Source: Rehmannia glutinosa
Lineage: Eukaryota > Streptophyta > Magnoliopsida > Lamiales > Orobanchaceae
NCBI GenBank assembly: GCA_016081115.2
Contig: CM071930.1
Span: 7,917,419-7,981,418, forward strand
Reading direction: 5' to 3'
DNA: 64,000 nt
In this document: positions 10,585-21,767 of the stretch, piece after piece
Position numbering within the stretch: position 1 is the stretch's first letter
Layout: each line of letters opens with the position of its first letter
Made by a program: the position numbers and the translations under genes
The notes under the pieces: model-generated
The model's database searches: none
What the model was told of the DNA's origin: nothing
What the model saw: only the letters and a program-made list of their open reading frames with translations

Positions 10585-13417
10585 TAATATTAATATATTT
10601 ATTATTTATTATTTTATTAATTCTAAAAATTAACCCTAAGAATATTTTCATATTTACTTGTTCTTATTCTTTATTTCACAAATTATGAATTTATGTTATT
10701 TATGTTTTAAAAGAACAGTACATTGTAAAAGTTTAAAATTTTAAAAAACAATTGAAGTATAAAGATAACTAATTTGATTATAAATCATATGATTAAATAA
10801 TAAAATAAATTATTATTGATTATAAGAGAATCTCTTTAAATACGAAATATTTTGTTGTGTGAACATGAATTGTATCTATTTACGGAACATATTTATCTAT
10901 GATAAAATAAAAGTTTGAAAAACGTTTTAATTGTCCAATGTGGAATCTTTTTTACTACCCTAATCATGAATATTTAATAAATTATATTTTTAATAAAATG
11001 AACAATAAAATCATTTCAAATTATAAATTTTTTGGGGTTTAAAAAACTGATCAATTATCAGAATTGTTAAAGGAATTAAACAAAAATCACGTTTTATATT
11101 TAACAAAGCAATTTTAAGGGAAAATAAAATATTTCAAAAAATAAAAAATATTTTATTTTTATATATACACATATATCAAAAAATTATCAAAAATACAAAC
11201 TCATATCTAATTCCAAATGTACAACTTTAAAACTTGAGTATCAAAATAGGTTGATAAATATAAAAAATAATTTCAGACAATATGAAAAGTATGTTATTAT
11301 ATAAAAAGTAATTTTCTATATATAAAATATTATTATGAGTATAATTTCATTTTAAATAAATCTTAATTTTCTTCTTACATAAATATATATAATGTTATGC
11401 ATAAATACATGTGATATATAAATTTGGATACATATTTTGAGATATTTTCTTTAGTTTAATTTTTTAATTGAATTTAATCAATTTAAATACAATTCTAAAA
11501 TAATTATTAAGAAATGGGCTAAACCCAAATAATAACTATATATACAGATCACAAATAGCAACAAAATACGTGAATATACAAATTGATGTCCAATAGTTCA
11601 ACTGGATAACTTTCAAAGCCCATTACAAATTACAAAATGATGAGTAGATATTTTTATATATTTTTCTTTATTATATTTTTGTTATTTATATTTTATATAT
11701 GTAACATGGATGTCAAACAGAAGGTCATAAAAAATGATTAATTTGATATATTATACGTAAAAAAATAGATCAAAAAAAAGTTATTAATTTATTTTTTAAA
11801 AAAAAGAAAAACATAAATATAATAATTAATGCAGTACACACACAAATTTGGAAAGCTAATTTTAAATAATTATATTTTTATATTATTTTAAAAGTGATTA
11901 TTTAAAGAAAGTTGACTACCAAAAATAATGAAATACCACATATTTATTACTTTTTTATTTTTACACATATCTTTTTTACTTTTTATAGTAACTACAAAAG
12001 AGCAGGAAAAATTTCACATACTATTTCCAGAAGCGTTTGTTATTATATATATGGATTTTAATTGAAAATATGACACTAACGAGACAGCACGATAATAATC
12101 CGATATGATAAGCTCAAGCCCGAACATGGCATAATTATTTTATTGGCCTAAAATTTAAACTCAAACATGACACAATAAAAACACGACACGCTATGATAAG
12201 CTCACTAAGAGAAATGTTAAATTTACTTAATCAGACCCATTAGCCAATTAATTAATAAAATATATGATTTTTTAAATTTTATTTTATACTTGATACTTAG
12301 AGGCTAGAGCATATATTATAATAAACTACAAATACAAATAGTCAATTACAATAAATTACCAATACAGATAATCAAATGAATACTTAAAAAGTTATCATGT
12401 CTTACCATGTCTTATCGAATTGATCGATAACGATCCAAGTTTTAATTAACATGCCTTATTGTACCATCTCGATAACAACCAAAACCCCAAAGGCCCCAAC
12501 CCCACCCTATAATTGCATGCAAAGATTTGTGTCGGTCAATCGTATCGTGCTTTACATTGCCATCCCTAATTAACCAATATTTTTAACAGCGGTGTGATCT
12601 TATATTTCAAAATATTGTTTAATTTGAATGCTTGAACTCAAAGACGAAGTTATTAAAGAGCCAAGGAGAGCATTGTCACCCCCCTCCCCAACAAATTTTG
12701 AAAAAAAAATATAAGGGTATTTTGGTCATTTCACTATTTAATTTTAAAATAAATAAAAGATAGAAAAATGGGGAAAAAAGTCTTCAATTATATTGTATTC
12801 CTTTTTCCTGTTTTAATTTGGGAGTCTTGAAAAATTATGAGTCTTGGTCATTTTCTCTCTTTTCTTAAAATTTTGTAGATTTTTAAAGCTCTCCATAGAC
12901 TTTAACTTGATTTTTTGCATTATTATCTTGTGTCTATATATTTTTGTCAGTTTTGGTATATTGATGTGATTGTATTTTATTTATTTTTGAATATTAGAAT
13001 ATGATCATTGAATTAATACAATGACTTAATTTAAAACTTCTACTTATTTTAAATTTGATGTATTGTTTTTCATTTTAATATGTGGTAATGGACAAATTAT
13101 CCACTTATGTTTTGTAAAAATGATAAATAATTAGATTTTTCAAAAATATATTTTTAGTCATTTTGATACGGTCATACCTTTCTTGTGTTATCTGATGAGA
13201 TACTTGATTATATTTCAAAAAATTGATGTCGTACATTTTCGGTACCGAGTCATGGACCGGTCAATAGAAATGGAAAAAAGGCAAAGCGGAAATTTGAAAT
13301 TTAAAATGGCTAAAAAAACATATTTAAAATTATTTTATTATGGAGAAATAACCAAAATCCAACAGACTCTTTTTATATTATTATTAGTTGGGGCCTCTAC
13401 CCCAAATTCCCGGCATC
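9899..13417. other. AT-rich spacer without recognisable genes
   Basis: No frame has coding character. It holds an (AT)n run at 10553-10579, a diverged half-MITE (10355-10575, listed separately), and a block at about 12060-12571 rich in cgacac/gataagctc words that ends attgccatcccta, resembling a decayed hAT-type end; its left terminus is not visible. The rest is low-complexity AT sequence. Confidence 0.7.
10355..10575 (-). repeat. Diverged half copy of the hAT MITE found intact at 40147-40739
   Basis: Words such as catccccgttggtaac, caatccctggttaattcggg and cgtattccccgaatat occur in the same order as in the reverse complement of the right half of the 40147-40739 element. The terminal repeat and the other half are missing, and an (AT)n tract replaces the middle. 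This identifies the block as an old, broken family member in inverted orientation. Confidence 0.7.
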
Positions 13418-13699
13418 GCTTGCACTAATAGTGTTAAAACGGATGAGATCTTCTATTCCAAAATAGTGGATGTGATATTCTATTTTAAAATTGTGTTTCA
13501 TATCATATTCCATTGTATGAATGATTGTCATGTGTTGCTTTAACTGTTACCACTTGCCTTATAAAACCATACAACTTATGCTTGAAAATTAATTTTGAAA
13601 TTATTATACACGTGATAATTATTCGTGTGTGAGACGAAAGATGAAACACCATTTTGAATAGAAGATCTCATCTGCTTTAATAGTAATATTAGTGCAAGC
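13418..13699. repeat. Inverted-repeat MITE, copy 1 of a three-copy family
   Basis: The outer arms are gcttgcactaata (13418-13430) and its complement tattagtgcaagc (13687-13699). Inside, cggatgagatcttctattcc (13440) faces gaatagaagatctcatctg (13656-13674). The middle carries further complementary words (tgtttcatat against gatgaaacac). No coding capacity. Related copies are at 42145-42346 and about 56500-56662. A clear target duplication is not visible, so superfamily is unassigned. Confidence 0.75.
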
Positions 13700-13755
13700 C
13701 CTCATAAAAGAAAAAAGATATTACACGTGCAAAGGTACAAAATGAATAGTGCAAG

Positions 13756-13803
13756 TGATAAGCGTGAATTTTGCATGTATTTTGATGCGTATTTCGAGCT
13801 ATA
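13756..13803 (+). repeat. LTR stub (first 48 bp) of the Athila composite
   Basis: Identical to the first 48 bases of the LTR at 15300 (tgataagcgtgaattttgca ... cgagctata), then joined to internal sequence. It marks one deletion breakpoint. Confidence 0.92.
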
Positions 13804-15299
13804 GACGGTAAATCTAGCGCTTGTTGGGAGGCAACCCAATGGTAACTTCACACTTTTCTTTATTGAAATTCTATCTTTCCTTACGCGCGATATAATTTCA
13901 TTTAAGTTTGGGGGAGAGATAGTATCTTGATATGAAATGTGTGGATTTAAAAAATAAAAAATAAAAAAAAAAAAAAAATAAAAATGCATTTTGTGTTTTC
14001 ATATAGTTGCATTAGAGCACTCTAGATTGCATTTGCATTAGAGCACGTTTATAGCTTTAGCACGTCTATTGATTTAGTAGTGGTTAGAGAGTGTGTTGAC
14101 CAAGCATGTGCAACCTGTTGTTTGTGTGTTGATTGAGAATTCATATTGTTGGGATTGGATGCTGGTTATGGATTGATTGAGCCTTGAATAGATAACTTTG
14201 AGCATGTTGATATGAAAAACTTGGTGTGATGCTTTGAATTACATTTTGACAAGCCTGTGAGCTTTTGAGCCTTTACTGCTTATATCTTGTGCAGTCTTGT
14301 TGTAATTTGAGTGTATCATTCATGTTGATTAAAATTCTAGAACTTGCTTGGGTATCTCTGTCAAGGCCACATGTGTATGTGAATTGTGAATGTGATTAAA
14401 GGCCATCTTTGCTAGCCTTTCAAGCCTTTTACCTACCTAAAGATGTGAAAAATTCCTAGTTAGCCAAGTTGAGCCTATAGCCTATTTCTTTGATAACCAC
14501 AAAAATTTAACCCTTGATCTTACTATATTTCCATCACCTTATACTCGAATGTATACCGTTGAGTAAAAGAGGAATGAACGAGGTTGAATGGGTGGGAATT
14601 GAAAAATAGAATAATTGGGCATACTTGGTTAAATGGAATAAAAAAAAAAAAAAAAAAAAAAGAGGAAGGAAAGATGTTGAAAATGCACAAATGAAAAAAA
14701 GATTGAAAAGTGGATAAACTTGGGGGGCGAAGGATTGTGAATGGAGGTGATTCTCAAAAGAAAAGACGGAAATGGAGATAAATGAAGTTGATAAAAATGA
14801 GGGATGATTGGAGTAGCATATGAGATTGTAATGAAAATGATTGATATGCTCATCGGTCTATACACTCGAGTTTGAGTCACTTTATCCAAAAATCTCCTAC
14901 CTAAACCAAAGAGCCTTCATTACAACCAAATGAGAAAGTCCTTTATGATTCACAAGTTGCATACACTCTCGTGGCGGAGATATGAGACAAATTGCAAGCT
15001 ATGGCAATTTTGCGACATCGAATTGAGTTGAGCGTAAACACGTCCTATAACCTTGTGAGATGAGAGTATACACTTAATTTTGAGAGTTGGATTTGAGCAT
15101 TTCACTTTGTTTTATTTGAGGCGTGTTCTTTGATTAGATATTTGAGGCTTGATTGAGTTGTACTCGGCATTCACGACGAGCAATTTGGATTTTCTTGTAG
15201 ACTCTTGGTGTGCGTTGTTATCTTTATCTCCTGTTATGCTTTATCGTGTTCTAAATATTGTTGATCGGGGACGGTCAACAGTTTAAGTTTGGGGGATTT
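13804..15299 (+). other. Athila 3' internal region with polypurine tract
   Basis: It begins just after the pol end, with the Athila landmark cgcttgttgggaggcaaccc at about 13819. No env-like ORF remains; the stretch contains A-runs (13959-13979 and 14640-14661) and AT-rich spacer. It ends with the polypurine tract gtttggggga (15287-15296) directly before the next LTR. A similar tract sits at about 13907-13918. Confidence 0.8.
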
Positions 15300-16745
15300 T
15301 GATAAGCGTGAATTTTGCATGTATTTTGATGCGTATTTCGAGCTATAATGATAAGTAAACATGCATATTTCGCGTTAAACGTTACATATTCACTCCTTGT
15401 GGAAAAAATATTACACTTTGCTTATTTTGTAGGAATTTCATGATATTTGAAGCGAATTGAATAAAAATATGAGGAAAGCAAAGTAGAAACGCGGAGAATT
15501 GAGTGGATATACGAAACGTGAAGCCTAAAAGAGCGAAAATTGAGCGTTCATGAAGAAACAAGGGGCACACGGGTTGGGCGTGCCTCAAGACACCACCCGT
15601 GCACCCCTCGTATAAGGTGTATTCAAGGCTGCGCAGCATGGGCGCACGGGTAGCCGTGCTCCGACGCGACGCACCACCCGTGCGCCCTACGAGAGAGTTG
15701 GGGTATTCAGAGGTGGCGCACGGGTAACCGTGCGTGGGCGCACGACCCGTCTCTCTGCCTGAATCCCACAATCTATTTGCATTAAGCCCTAAACATGATG
15801 GGGAGTATAAGAAGGCTTTTGGGGGCGCACACAAGGGAGTCGACATATTTTGGGATCTACAACACAAGACAAGGGTCTATTCTTGGAAGAAGACATCAAG
15901 GAGACAATCGGGTTGCATCGGAGCTTAAGGAACGGAGATATATCGAGAGATTGTCGACTTTCCTAAGTTTTCTTGCTTCTCTTTTAGTTTCAATCTTTCA
16001 TTTAGTTGTAATGGCTTTGAACAATTTGTTTATGAGTTGTTTAGAAATCATGTGTAGCTAAACTCTTGAGATTTCGGGTTTTGGTAGTAGATTAATGAAC
16101 TCTTGTTGGATGTTTTAATCTTAGTTGAAGTTATTATCTTAAAGCCTATTTGAGTATTTTGAGCTTATTCTTGTTTTATCACTTGATCAATGATTTAACT
16201 TGTTTGATATATTGATTCATAATTCGAGAGATGAGTTTCAATATTAGATCTTGAATACTCGACACAAATATTTGCATGAATCGAGAGGTTTGCGAATATT
16301 GTGAGGACATTTGATCTTTGATGCTTTTGGGAGTTGTGTATCTATTGTTGAGTAGAGATGCTAGCATAGATATTTCAATCTACGTTTTATATACATCTCG
16401 AGAGGGGATAAAATAGTTTTGTGATCGTCTTATAGGAATATTGATAATAACTTTGGCTTTGATTTAATCGGACAACAAGAGGATTATTAATCGAAACCTT
16501 AACTCGAAATCCATTTCATCATCTTGATACTTCTTTCATTTGTATTATCTCAATCTTGTGTTTTAGTGATTTAAATTGTCTTTACCTCCACAACAATCAT
16601 CCATTACGATCGTCTAAATAAAAATAAGACTATCTTGGTTCAATACTTAGCATAATAATTTATTAGTCTCCGTGGATACGACCTTGCTACCCTATTCTAT
16701 AAACTACACCGTACACTTGCGGTGAAGCTAAAAATAAGGCGAACA
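15300..16745 (+). repeat. Complete Athila LTR (middle LTR)
   Basis: It begins TGATAAGCGTG after the polypurine tract and ends AAGGCGAACA just before the primer site; 1446 bp. Its last 600 bp recur at 21159-21762. A cluster of GC-rich palindromic words (cgcacgggtaaccgtgcg and relatives, 15559-15760) lies just upstream of a TATA-like gtataagaa at about 15802. A 161-codon minus-strand frame over 15382-15867 has no coding features. Confidence 0.9.
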
Positions 16746-16750
16746 AGTTT

Positions 16751-16767
16751 TGGCGCCGTTGTCGGGA
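16751..16767 (+). other. Athila primer-binding site (tRNA-Asp type)
   Basis: TGGCGCCGTTGTCGGGA, five bases after the LTR end. It complements the 3' end of plant tRNA-Asp (TGGCGCCGTTGCCGGGGA) with one or two changes, the usual Athila primer. Confidence 0.88.
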
Positions 16768-17021
16768 CTAATACAATTATTGGTGCTAATATTGCGATAG
16801 ATAGAATTATTCTTAATTTAGACATTTTTCTTTATTATTTATTTTTTTATGTGACTTGAATTCCACATTATTTGACTTGTTTATTCTAGTTTGGTCCAGG
16901 TAGTGTATGAACACGCGCTCTAAGCGGGGGACTTAATACCGCTTATACCAGGAAGTTGAGGCTTTCGCGAGGAGGATCGGTCTACCACCACTAGACGAGT
17001 GAAAGACAACACAATCCGAGA

Positions 17022-18420
17022 ATGGGGGATTTGAACGAGTTACCAATACCGCCAAACAATGGTGGAAACGAGTTACCGATACGGTTCAACAAAGAAGCCA
17101 TTCGTGATTACTTTCGACCACAAACGAATCGTAATTACGGTGGCATTGCCCATATTCCCATCAATGCCAACAACTTCGAGCTCAAACCGCACTAATCAAT
17201 ATGGTGCAACAAAATCAGTTTGGGGGTTTGCAATGAAGATCCTAACTCTCACCTTGCACATTTTATCCAAATATGCAATACGATCAAGATGAACGGAGTC
17301 TCGGATGACGCCATAAGAATGCGCCTTATTCCCATTCTCTTTACGGGATAAGGCGAGAAATTGGTTGGGTACTTTGACGCAAGGAAGTGTGAGCACTTGG
17401 GATGATTTGAGCCAAAAGTTTTTGTTTAAATTCTTTCCACCTAGCAAAACTTTGCGACTCAAAAGTGAGATCACTCAATTCCGACAATTTGACTCCGAGC
17501 CTTTGTACGAGGCTTGGGAAAGATTTAGGGATTTGTTAAGAAGATGTCCACAACACGGCTTTCCGGAGGATCAACAATTATGTTTCTTCTACAATGGTTT
17601 AATGGGGCAAACGAGGGCCTTTGTTGATGCCGCAAATGAGGAGCTTTGTTGGCAAGGTTTCCACAAGATGCCTTAAATCTTCTTGAGGAAATGGCCATGA
17701 ACAGTTACCAATGGCCGTCGAAAGATCCAATGTACAACGAGTAGCGAAATCTCGATTCGGACCCTATCAAAACATTGTCGGCACAAGTAGCGGCTTTGAC
17801 AACTCAATTGAATGTATTCACGAAGGGGCCAGAATCAGAAACGAGCACGGGTAGTGAAGCTCTTCTATATCCGACGGAAGAGGTAAATTATGTGAATAAC
17901 CGGAATTTCAAAGCAATTTCGGAATAATTCAAACCCAACGCACTACCATCCAGGGTTGAGAAATCATGAAAATTTCTCCTATGCGAATACAAAGAATGTG
18001 TTACAACCTCCACCGGGATTCAATGCTTCGAGTGGAGGCGGTAATGGGAAGGCAAATCGTCATTGGAAGATGCACTCACCTCTTACATAAATCAATCGAA
18101 TGTTTTCATGAATGACACGAGGAGCCGCTCGCTAAGCAAGACCTTCGGATGGATAAGTTGGAACAACAAGTGACAAGCTCAATAAAGAACGGAGACTCAA
18201 ATGGGTCAATTGGCTAAAATTGTGGGTGGTCGACATCAAAAGGGTCAATTTCAAGTAATACGGAAATGAATCCTAAGGAACAATGCAAGGCGATTCGTTT
18301 ACGAGCGATGCGAATATGAGGGGCCTAAAGAAAAATGCGGGAATCCGAAATTTTCGGATGAAGCATCTAGGCCGTAAACAAGAGACTCGTGATGAAGGAT
18401 GATATTGAAGAAAATGAGAA
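17022..18420 (+). pseudogene. Athila gag, heavily frameshifted
   Basis: The start ATG at 17022 (MGDLNELP) breaks within about 12 codons. The capsid domain is clearest at 17365-17676: GSVSTWDDLSQKFLFKFFPP, then LYEAWERFRDLLRRCPQHGF and QQLCFFYNGLMGQTR. It is nearly the same as the gag of the second Athila (50260-50140 region), so the two belong to one lineage. Nucleocapsid-side words (HYHPGLRNHENFSY) appear at about 17940. Gag would build the particle; not functional as read. Confidence 0.85.
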
Positions 18421-18668
18421 AGAAGAGAACAAAGAGGCGGAACAAACAAAAATGAAAGGCTAAAATCATCCTCTAGCTCGAATTTATCTAAGTTGCCTAT
18501 ATCTCTCCCCTTCCCTCAAAGATTTCAAAAGAAAAAGCTTGATGATCAATTTGCCAAATTCCTTGATATATTTAAGAAATTGCACATTAACATTCCTTTT
18601 GCGGCACGCATTAGAACAGATCCGAACTACGCGAAATTTCTTAAAGATGTTATGTCAAAAAGCGGAAG

Positions 18669-19625
18669 ATGACAAGCTATGAAACGGTGAATTTGACGGA
18701 AGAGTGTAGTGCAATTATCCAAAGGAAGCTACCACAAAATCGAAAGATCCGGGAGTTTCACTATCCTTGTGCTATTGGTGGTAATTTCTTTAATAAAGCG
18801 TTATGTGATTTGGGGGCAAGTATTAATTTGATGCCTTTGTCCATTTTCAGGAAACTTGGATTAGGCGACGTGAAACCTACTACGGTGACATTGCAACTTG
18901 CAGACCGATCACTTACGTATCCTAGGGGAATTATTGAAGACGTACTGGTGAAAGTCGATAAATTTATATTTCCCGTGGATTTTTTGGTTTTGGATATGGA
19001 CGAAGATCGAGACGTTCCACTGATACTTGGACGTCCTTTCTTAGCAACGGGTAAAGCCTTAATAGATGTGCAAAAAGGGGAGCTCACATTACGTGTTAAT
19101 GATGAGCATGTTTTATTTTCTATATATAAGGCAATGAAATTTCATGATTCGGTAGAGAATTGTAATTTCTTGGATATAGCTAGTTCATGCATTGAGGATT
19201 ATGTTGATCATACATTGTCTACAGATGATTTGGAATTTGGTCTAGCCCACTCGTGCTCAATGTCGAGTGTTGTACTTGATTTTGATAACCAAGATTTGTA
19301 CGACTATGTTTGTGCCTTAGATCATATGCAGGAATTACCTAATAGCGCAAGAGGCGAAAACGCAAAGCCAGAAAAAAGGATGGAACTCTCTGAAGAGCGC
19401 ACGACCCGTGCGCCGGAGCACGGGCAGCCCGTGCGTGAGACTGAACTGTCAACACCATCTCTGGAACTCAAGCAATTACCTGAACACCTCAAATATGCAT
19501 TCCTAGGGACAAATAATGCAAATCCGGTAATCGTTTCATCTCTTCTCACTCCTACCCAACTTGATAAACTGTTAAGGGTTTTACGAAAACATAAGTCGGC
19601 ACTAGGCTGGTCTATAACGATTTAA
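18669..19625 (+). CDS. Athila protease region (open frame within pol)
   Basis: A 318-codon frame, the longest in this element. FNKALCDLGASINLMPLSIF near residues 37-60 holds the Athila active site, D-L-G-A-S in place of the usual D-T/S-G. VPLILGRPFLATGKALIDVQ follows at about residues 112-135, the retropepsin flap-side signature. After the domain, a low-conservation linker contains TTRAPEHGQPVRE (about 19400-19440), encoded by GC palindromes like those in the LTR. Immediately downstream RT begins out of frame. It would process the polyprotein; alone it is a fragment of pol. Confidence 0.8.
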   Translation: MTSYETVNLTEECSAIIQRKLPQNRKIREFHYPCAIGGNFFNKALCDLGASINLMPLSIFRKLGLGDVKPTTVTLQLADRSLTYPRGIIEDVLVKVDKFIFPVDFLVLDMDEDRDVPLILGRPFLATGKALIDVQKGELTLRVNDEHVLFSIYKAMKFHDSVENCNFLDIASSCIEDYVDHTLSTDDLEFGLAHSCSMSSVVLDFDNQDLYDYVCALDHMQELPNSARGENAKPEKRMELSEERTTRAPEHGQPVRETELSTPSLELKQLPEHLKYAFLGTNNANPVIVSSLLTPTQLDKLLRVLRKHKSALGWSITI

Positions 19626-21010
19626 AAGGCATAAGTCCATCCATTGTGATGCATAAAATTCGGATGGAAGATGTTTATAAACCTCGAGTGCAAAACCAAA
19701 GACGACTAAACCCTATTATGCAAGATGTGGTTAGGAAGGAAGTATTGAAATGGTTGGATGCCGGGATCATTTACGCGATATCGATAGTTCATGGGTGAGT
19801 CTGTACAAGTGGTGCCGAAAAAAGGGGGTTACTGTGGTAAAAAATGAAAATGAGGAACAAATTGCTACTAGAATTGTTCGGGTGGCGAATATGTATTGAT
19901 TATAGAAAACTTAATGATGCCACTCGAAAAGATCACTTCCTCCCCTTTATCGATATGATGTTGGATCGTCTTGCAGGTTATGATTATTATTGCTTTTTAG
20001 ATGGTTATTCCGGTACAATCAAATCATGATTGCGTTAGGAAGACCAAGAGAAAACAACATTTACATGTCCGTATGGCACATTTGCATTTCGACGCATGCC
20101 ATTTGGTTTATGTAATGCACCGCCACTTTCCAACGTTGTATGATGGCTATATTTCACGATCTTATTGAAAAAGTTATGGAGGTGTTTATGGACGATTTCT
20201 CGTGTTCGGGATTCTTTTGATAATTGTCTTCACAATCTTTCCCTAGTTTTGCGGCGATGTGAAGAGACCAATTTAGTACTAAATTGGGAAAAGTGCCATT
20301 TTATGGTACGCGATGGCATTGTACTTGGTCATCGAGTCTCTTCGCAGGTTTGGAAGTTGATCGGGCAAAGATTGTAGCAATTGAGAAGCTACCACCTCCC
20401 ACAAATGAGAAAGCCATTCGGAGCTTTTTGGGCCATGCCGGATTTTTGAAGGTTTATCCGTGACTTTTCTAAAATTTCTAAGCCCTCGAGCCAATTGCTA
20501 GAAAAAGATCTTTCGCTTTCATTTTTTCCAATGAATGTTTGCGGGCGTTCGAAATGTTGAAGACTGAAGATTGGTGACCGCACCTATACTCGTCACCCAG
20601 ATTGGAGCCAACCATTTGAGCTAATGTGTGATGCAAGCGACTATCTTTGTTGGGCTGTTCTTGGTCAAAAGAGGGAAAAATTGTTCCGATCCATCTACTA
20701 TGCAAGTTAACGTTGGACGAGTGCTCAACAGAATTATACCACAACCGAGAAAGAAATGTTGGCGATTGTTTTCGCGTTCGATAAATTCCGATCTTACTTG
20801 ATCGGGACGAAGACGATTGTGCATACTGACCATGCGGCTATCAAATACCTCTTTGACAAGAAGAATGCGAAACCGAGGTTGATTCGATGGATCTTATTGT
20901 TGCAAGAGTTTGACGTGGAAATCAAGGACCGAAAAGGATGCGAGAACGTAGTAGCAGACCATCTGTCTCGATTAGAAAATCAGGAAGGAAAAAAAAAGGT
21001 ACGGGATTGA
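19626..21010 (+). pseudogene. Athila RT and RNase H, broken frames
   Basis: RRLNPIMQ-type words at about 19700 precede RICIDYRKLNDATRKDHF (about 19885-19940) and LAGYDYYCFLDGYSG. The catalytic block reads MEVFMDDFS at about 20178-20205 (F-M-D-D form, normal for Athila). LVLNWEKCHFMV follows at 20276. RNase H is seen at 20756-21010: MLAIVFAFDKFRSYLIGTK, VHTDHAAIKYL, ENVVADHLSRLE. At least five frame breaks or stops. Confidence 0.85.
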
Positions 21011-21158
21011 TAAAAGAGGAGTTTCCTGATGAAAGATTACTCATGCTTGAGGCAAAGTTCCCATGGTATGCGGACTTTGTCAACTACTTGGCAGTTGGAG
21101 TTCTACCTCCGGATCTATCACCGTATCAAAAGAGGAAATTCTTACATGATGTAAAGTT
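21011..21158 (+). pseudogene. Athila integrase N-terminal stub
   Basis: FPDERLLMLE then PWYADFVNYLAVGVLPPDLS and KRKFLHDVKFYL are the spacer that precedes the zinc-binding domain in Athila integrases. The coding sequence stops abruptly at 21158, where LTR sequence begins in mid-LTR. The two-base overlap ct at the joint (21159-21160) is the only homology I can see. Confidence 0.85.
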
Positions 21159-21762
21159 CTATTTGAGTATTTTGAGCTTATTCTTGTTTTATCACTTGAT
21201 CAATGATTTAACTTGTTTGATATATTGATTCATAATTCGAGAGATGAGTTTCAATATTAGATCTTGAATACTCGACACAAATATTTGCATGAATCGAGAG
21301 GTTTGCGAATATTGTGAGGACATTTGATCTTTGATGCTTTTGGGAGTTGTGTATCTATTGTTGAGTAGAGATGCTAGCATAGATATTTCAATCTACGTTT
21401 TATATACATCTCGAGAGGGGGGATAAAATAGTTTTGTGATCGTCTTATAGGAATATTGATAATAACTTTGGCTTTGATTTAATCGGACAACAAGAGGATT
21501 ATTAATCGAAACCTTAACTCGGAAATCCATTTCATCATCTTGATACTTCTTTCATTTGTATTATCTCAATCTTGTGTTTTAGTGATTTAAATTGTCTTTA
21601 CCTCCACAACAATCATCCAATTACGATCGTCTAAATAAAAATAAGACTATCTTGGTTCAATACTTAGCATAATAATTTATTAGTCTCCGTGGATACGACC
21701 TTGCTACCCTATTCTATAAACTACACCGTACACTTGCGGTGAAGCTAAAAATAAGGCGAACA
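21159..21762 (+). repeat. Partial Athila LTR (last 604 bp)
   Basis: Matches 16146-16745 almost base for base, with a few single-base indels (for example a longer G run near 21416). It ends GGCGAACA before the target duplication gcaag. Confidence 0.92.
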
Positions 21763-21767
21763 GCAAG

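Larger units (their letters stand above)
13756..21762 (+). mobile_element. Composite Athila (Ty3/gypsy) insertion with three LTR segments
   Basis: Order: LTR first 48 bp (13756-13803), internal 3' region (13804-15299), complete LTR (15300-16745), primer site, gag, protease, RT, RNase H and the start of integrase (to about 21158), then the last 604 bp of an LTR (21159-21762). The 5-bp sequence gcaag stands immediately left (13751-13755) and right (21763-21767), so the whole block behaves as one insertion. The protein order, PBS, and the end-of-pol motif cgcttgttgggaggcaaccc are typical of Athila. The left unit lacks everything from inside the LTR to the end of pol; the right unit lacks integrase to mid-LTR. 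Confidence 0.88.

Noticed and set aside
15382..15867. 161-codon minus-strand frame
   Set aside because: Lies wholly inside an Athila LTR, antisense, GC-palindrome derived, without any domain.
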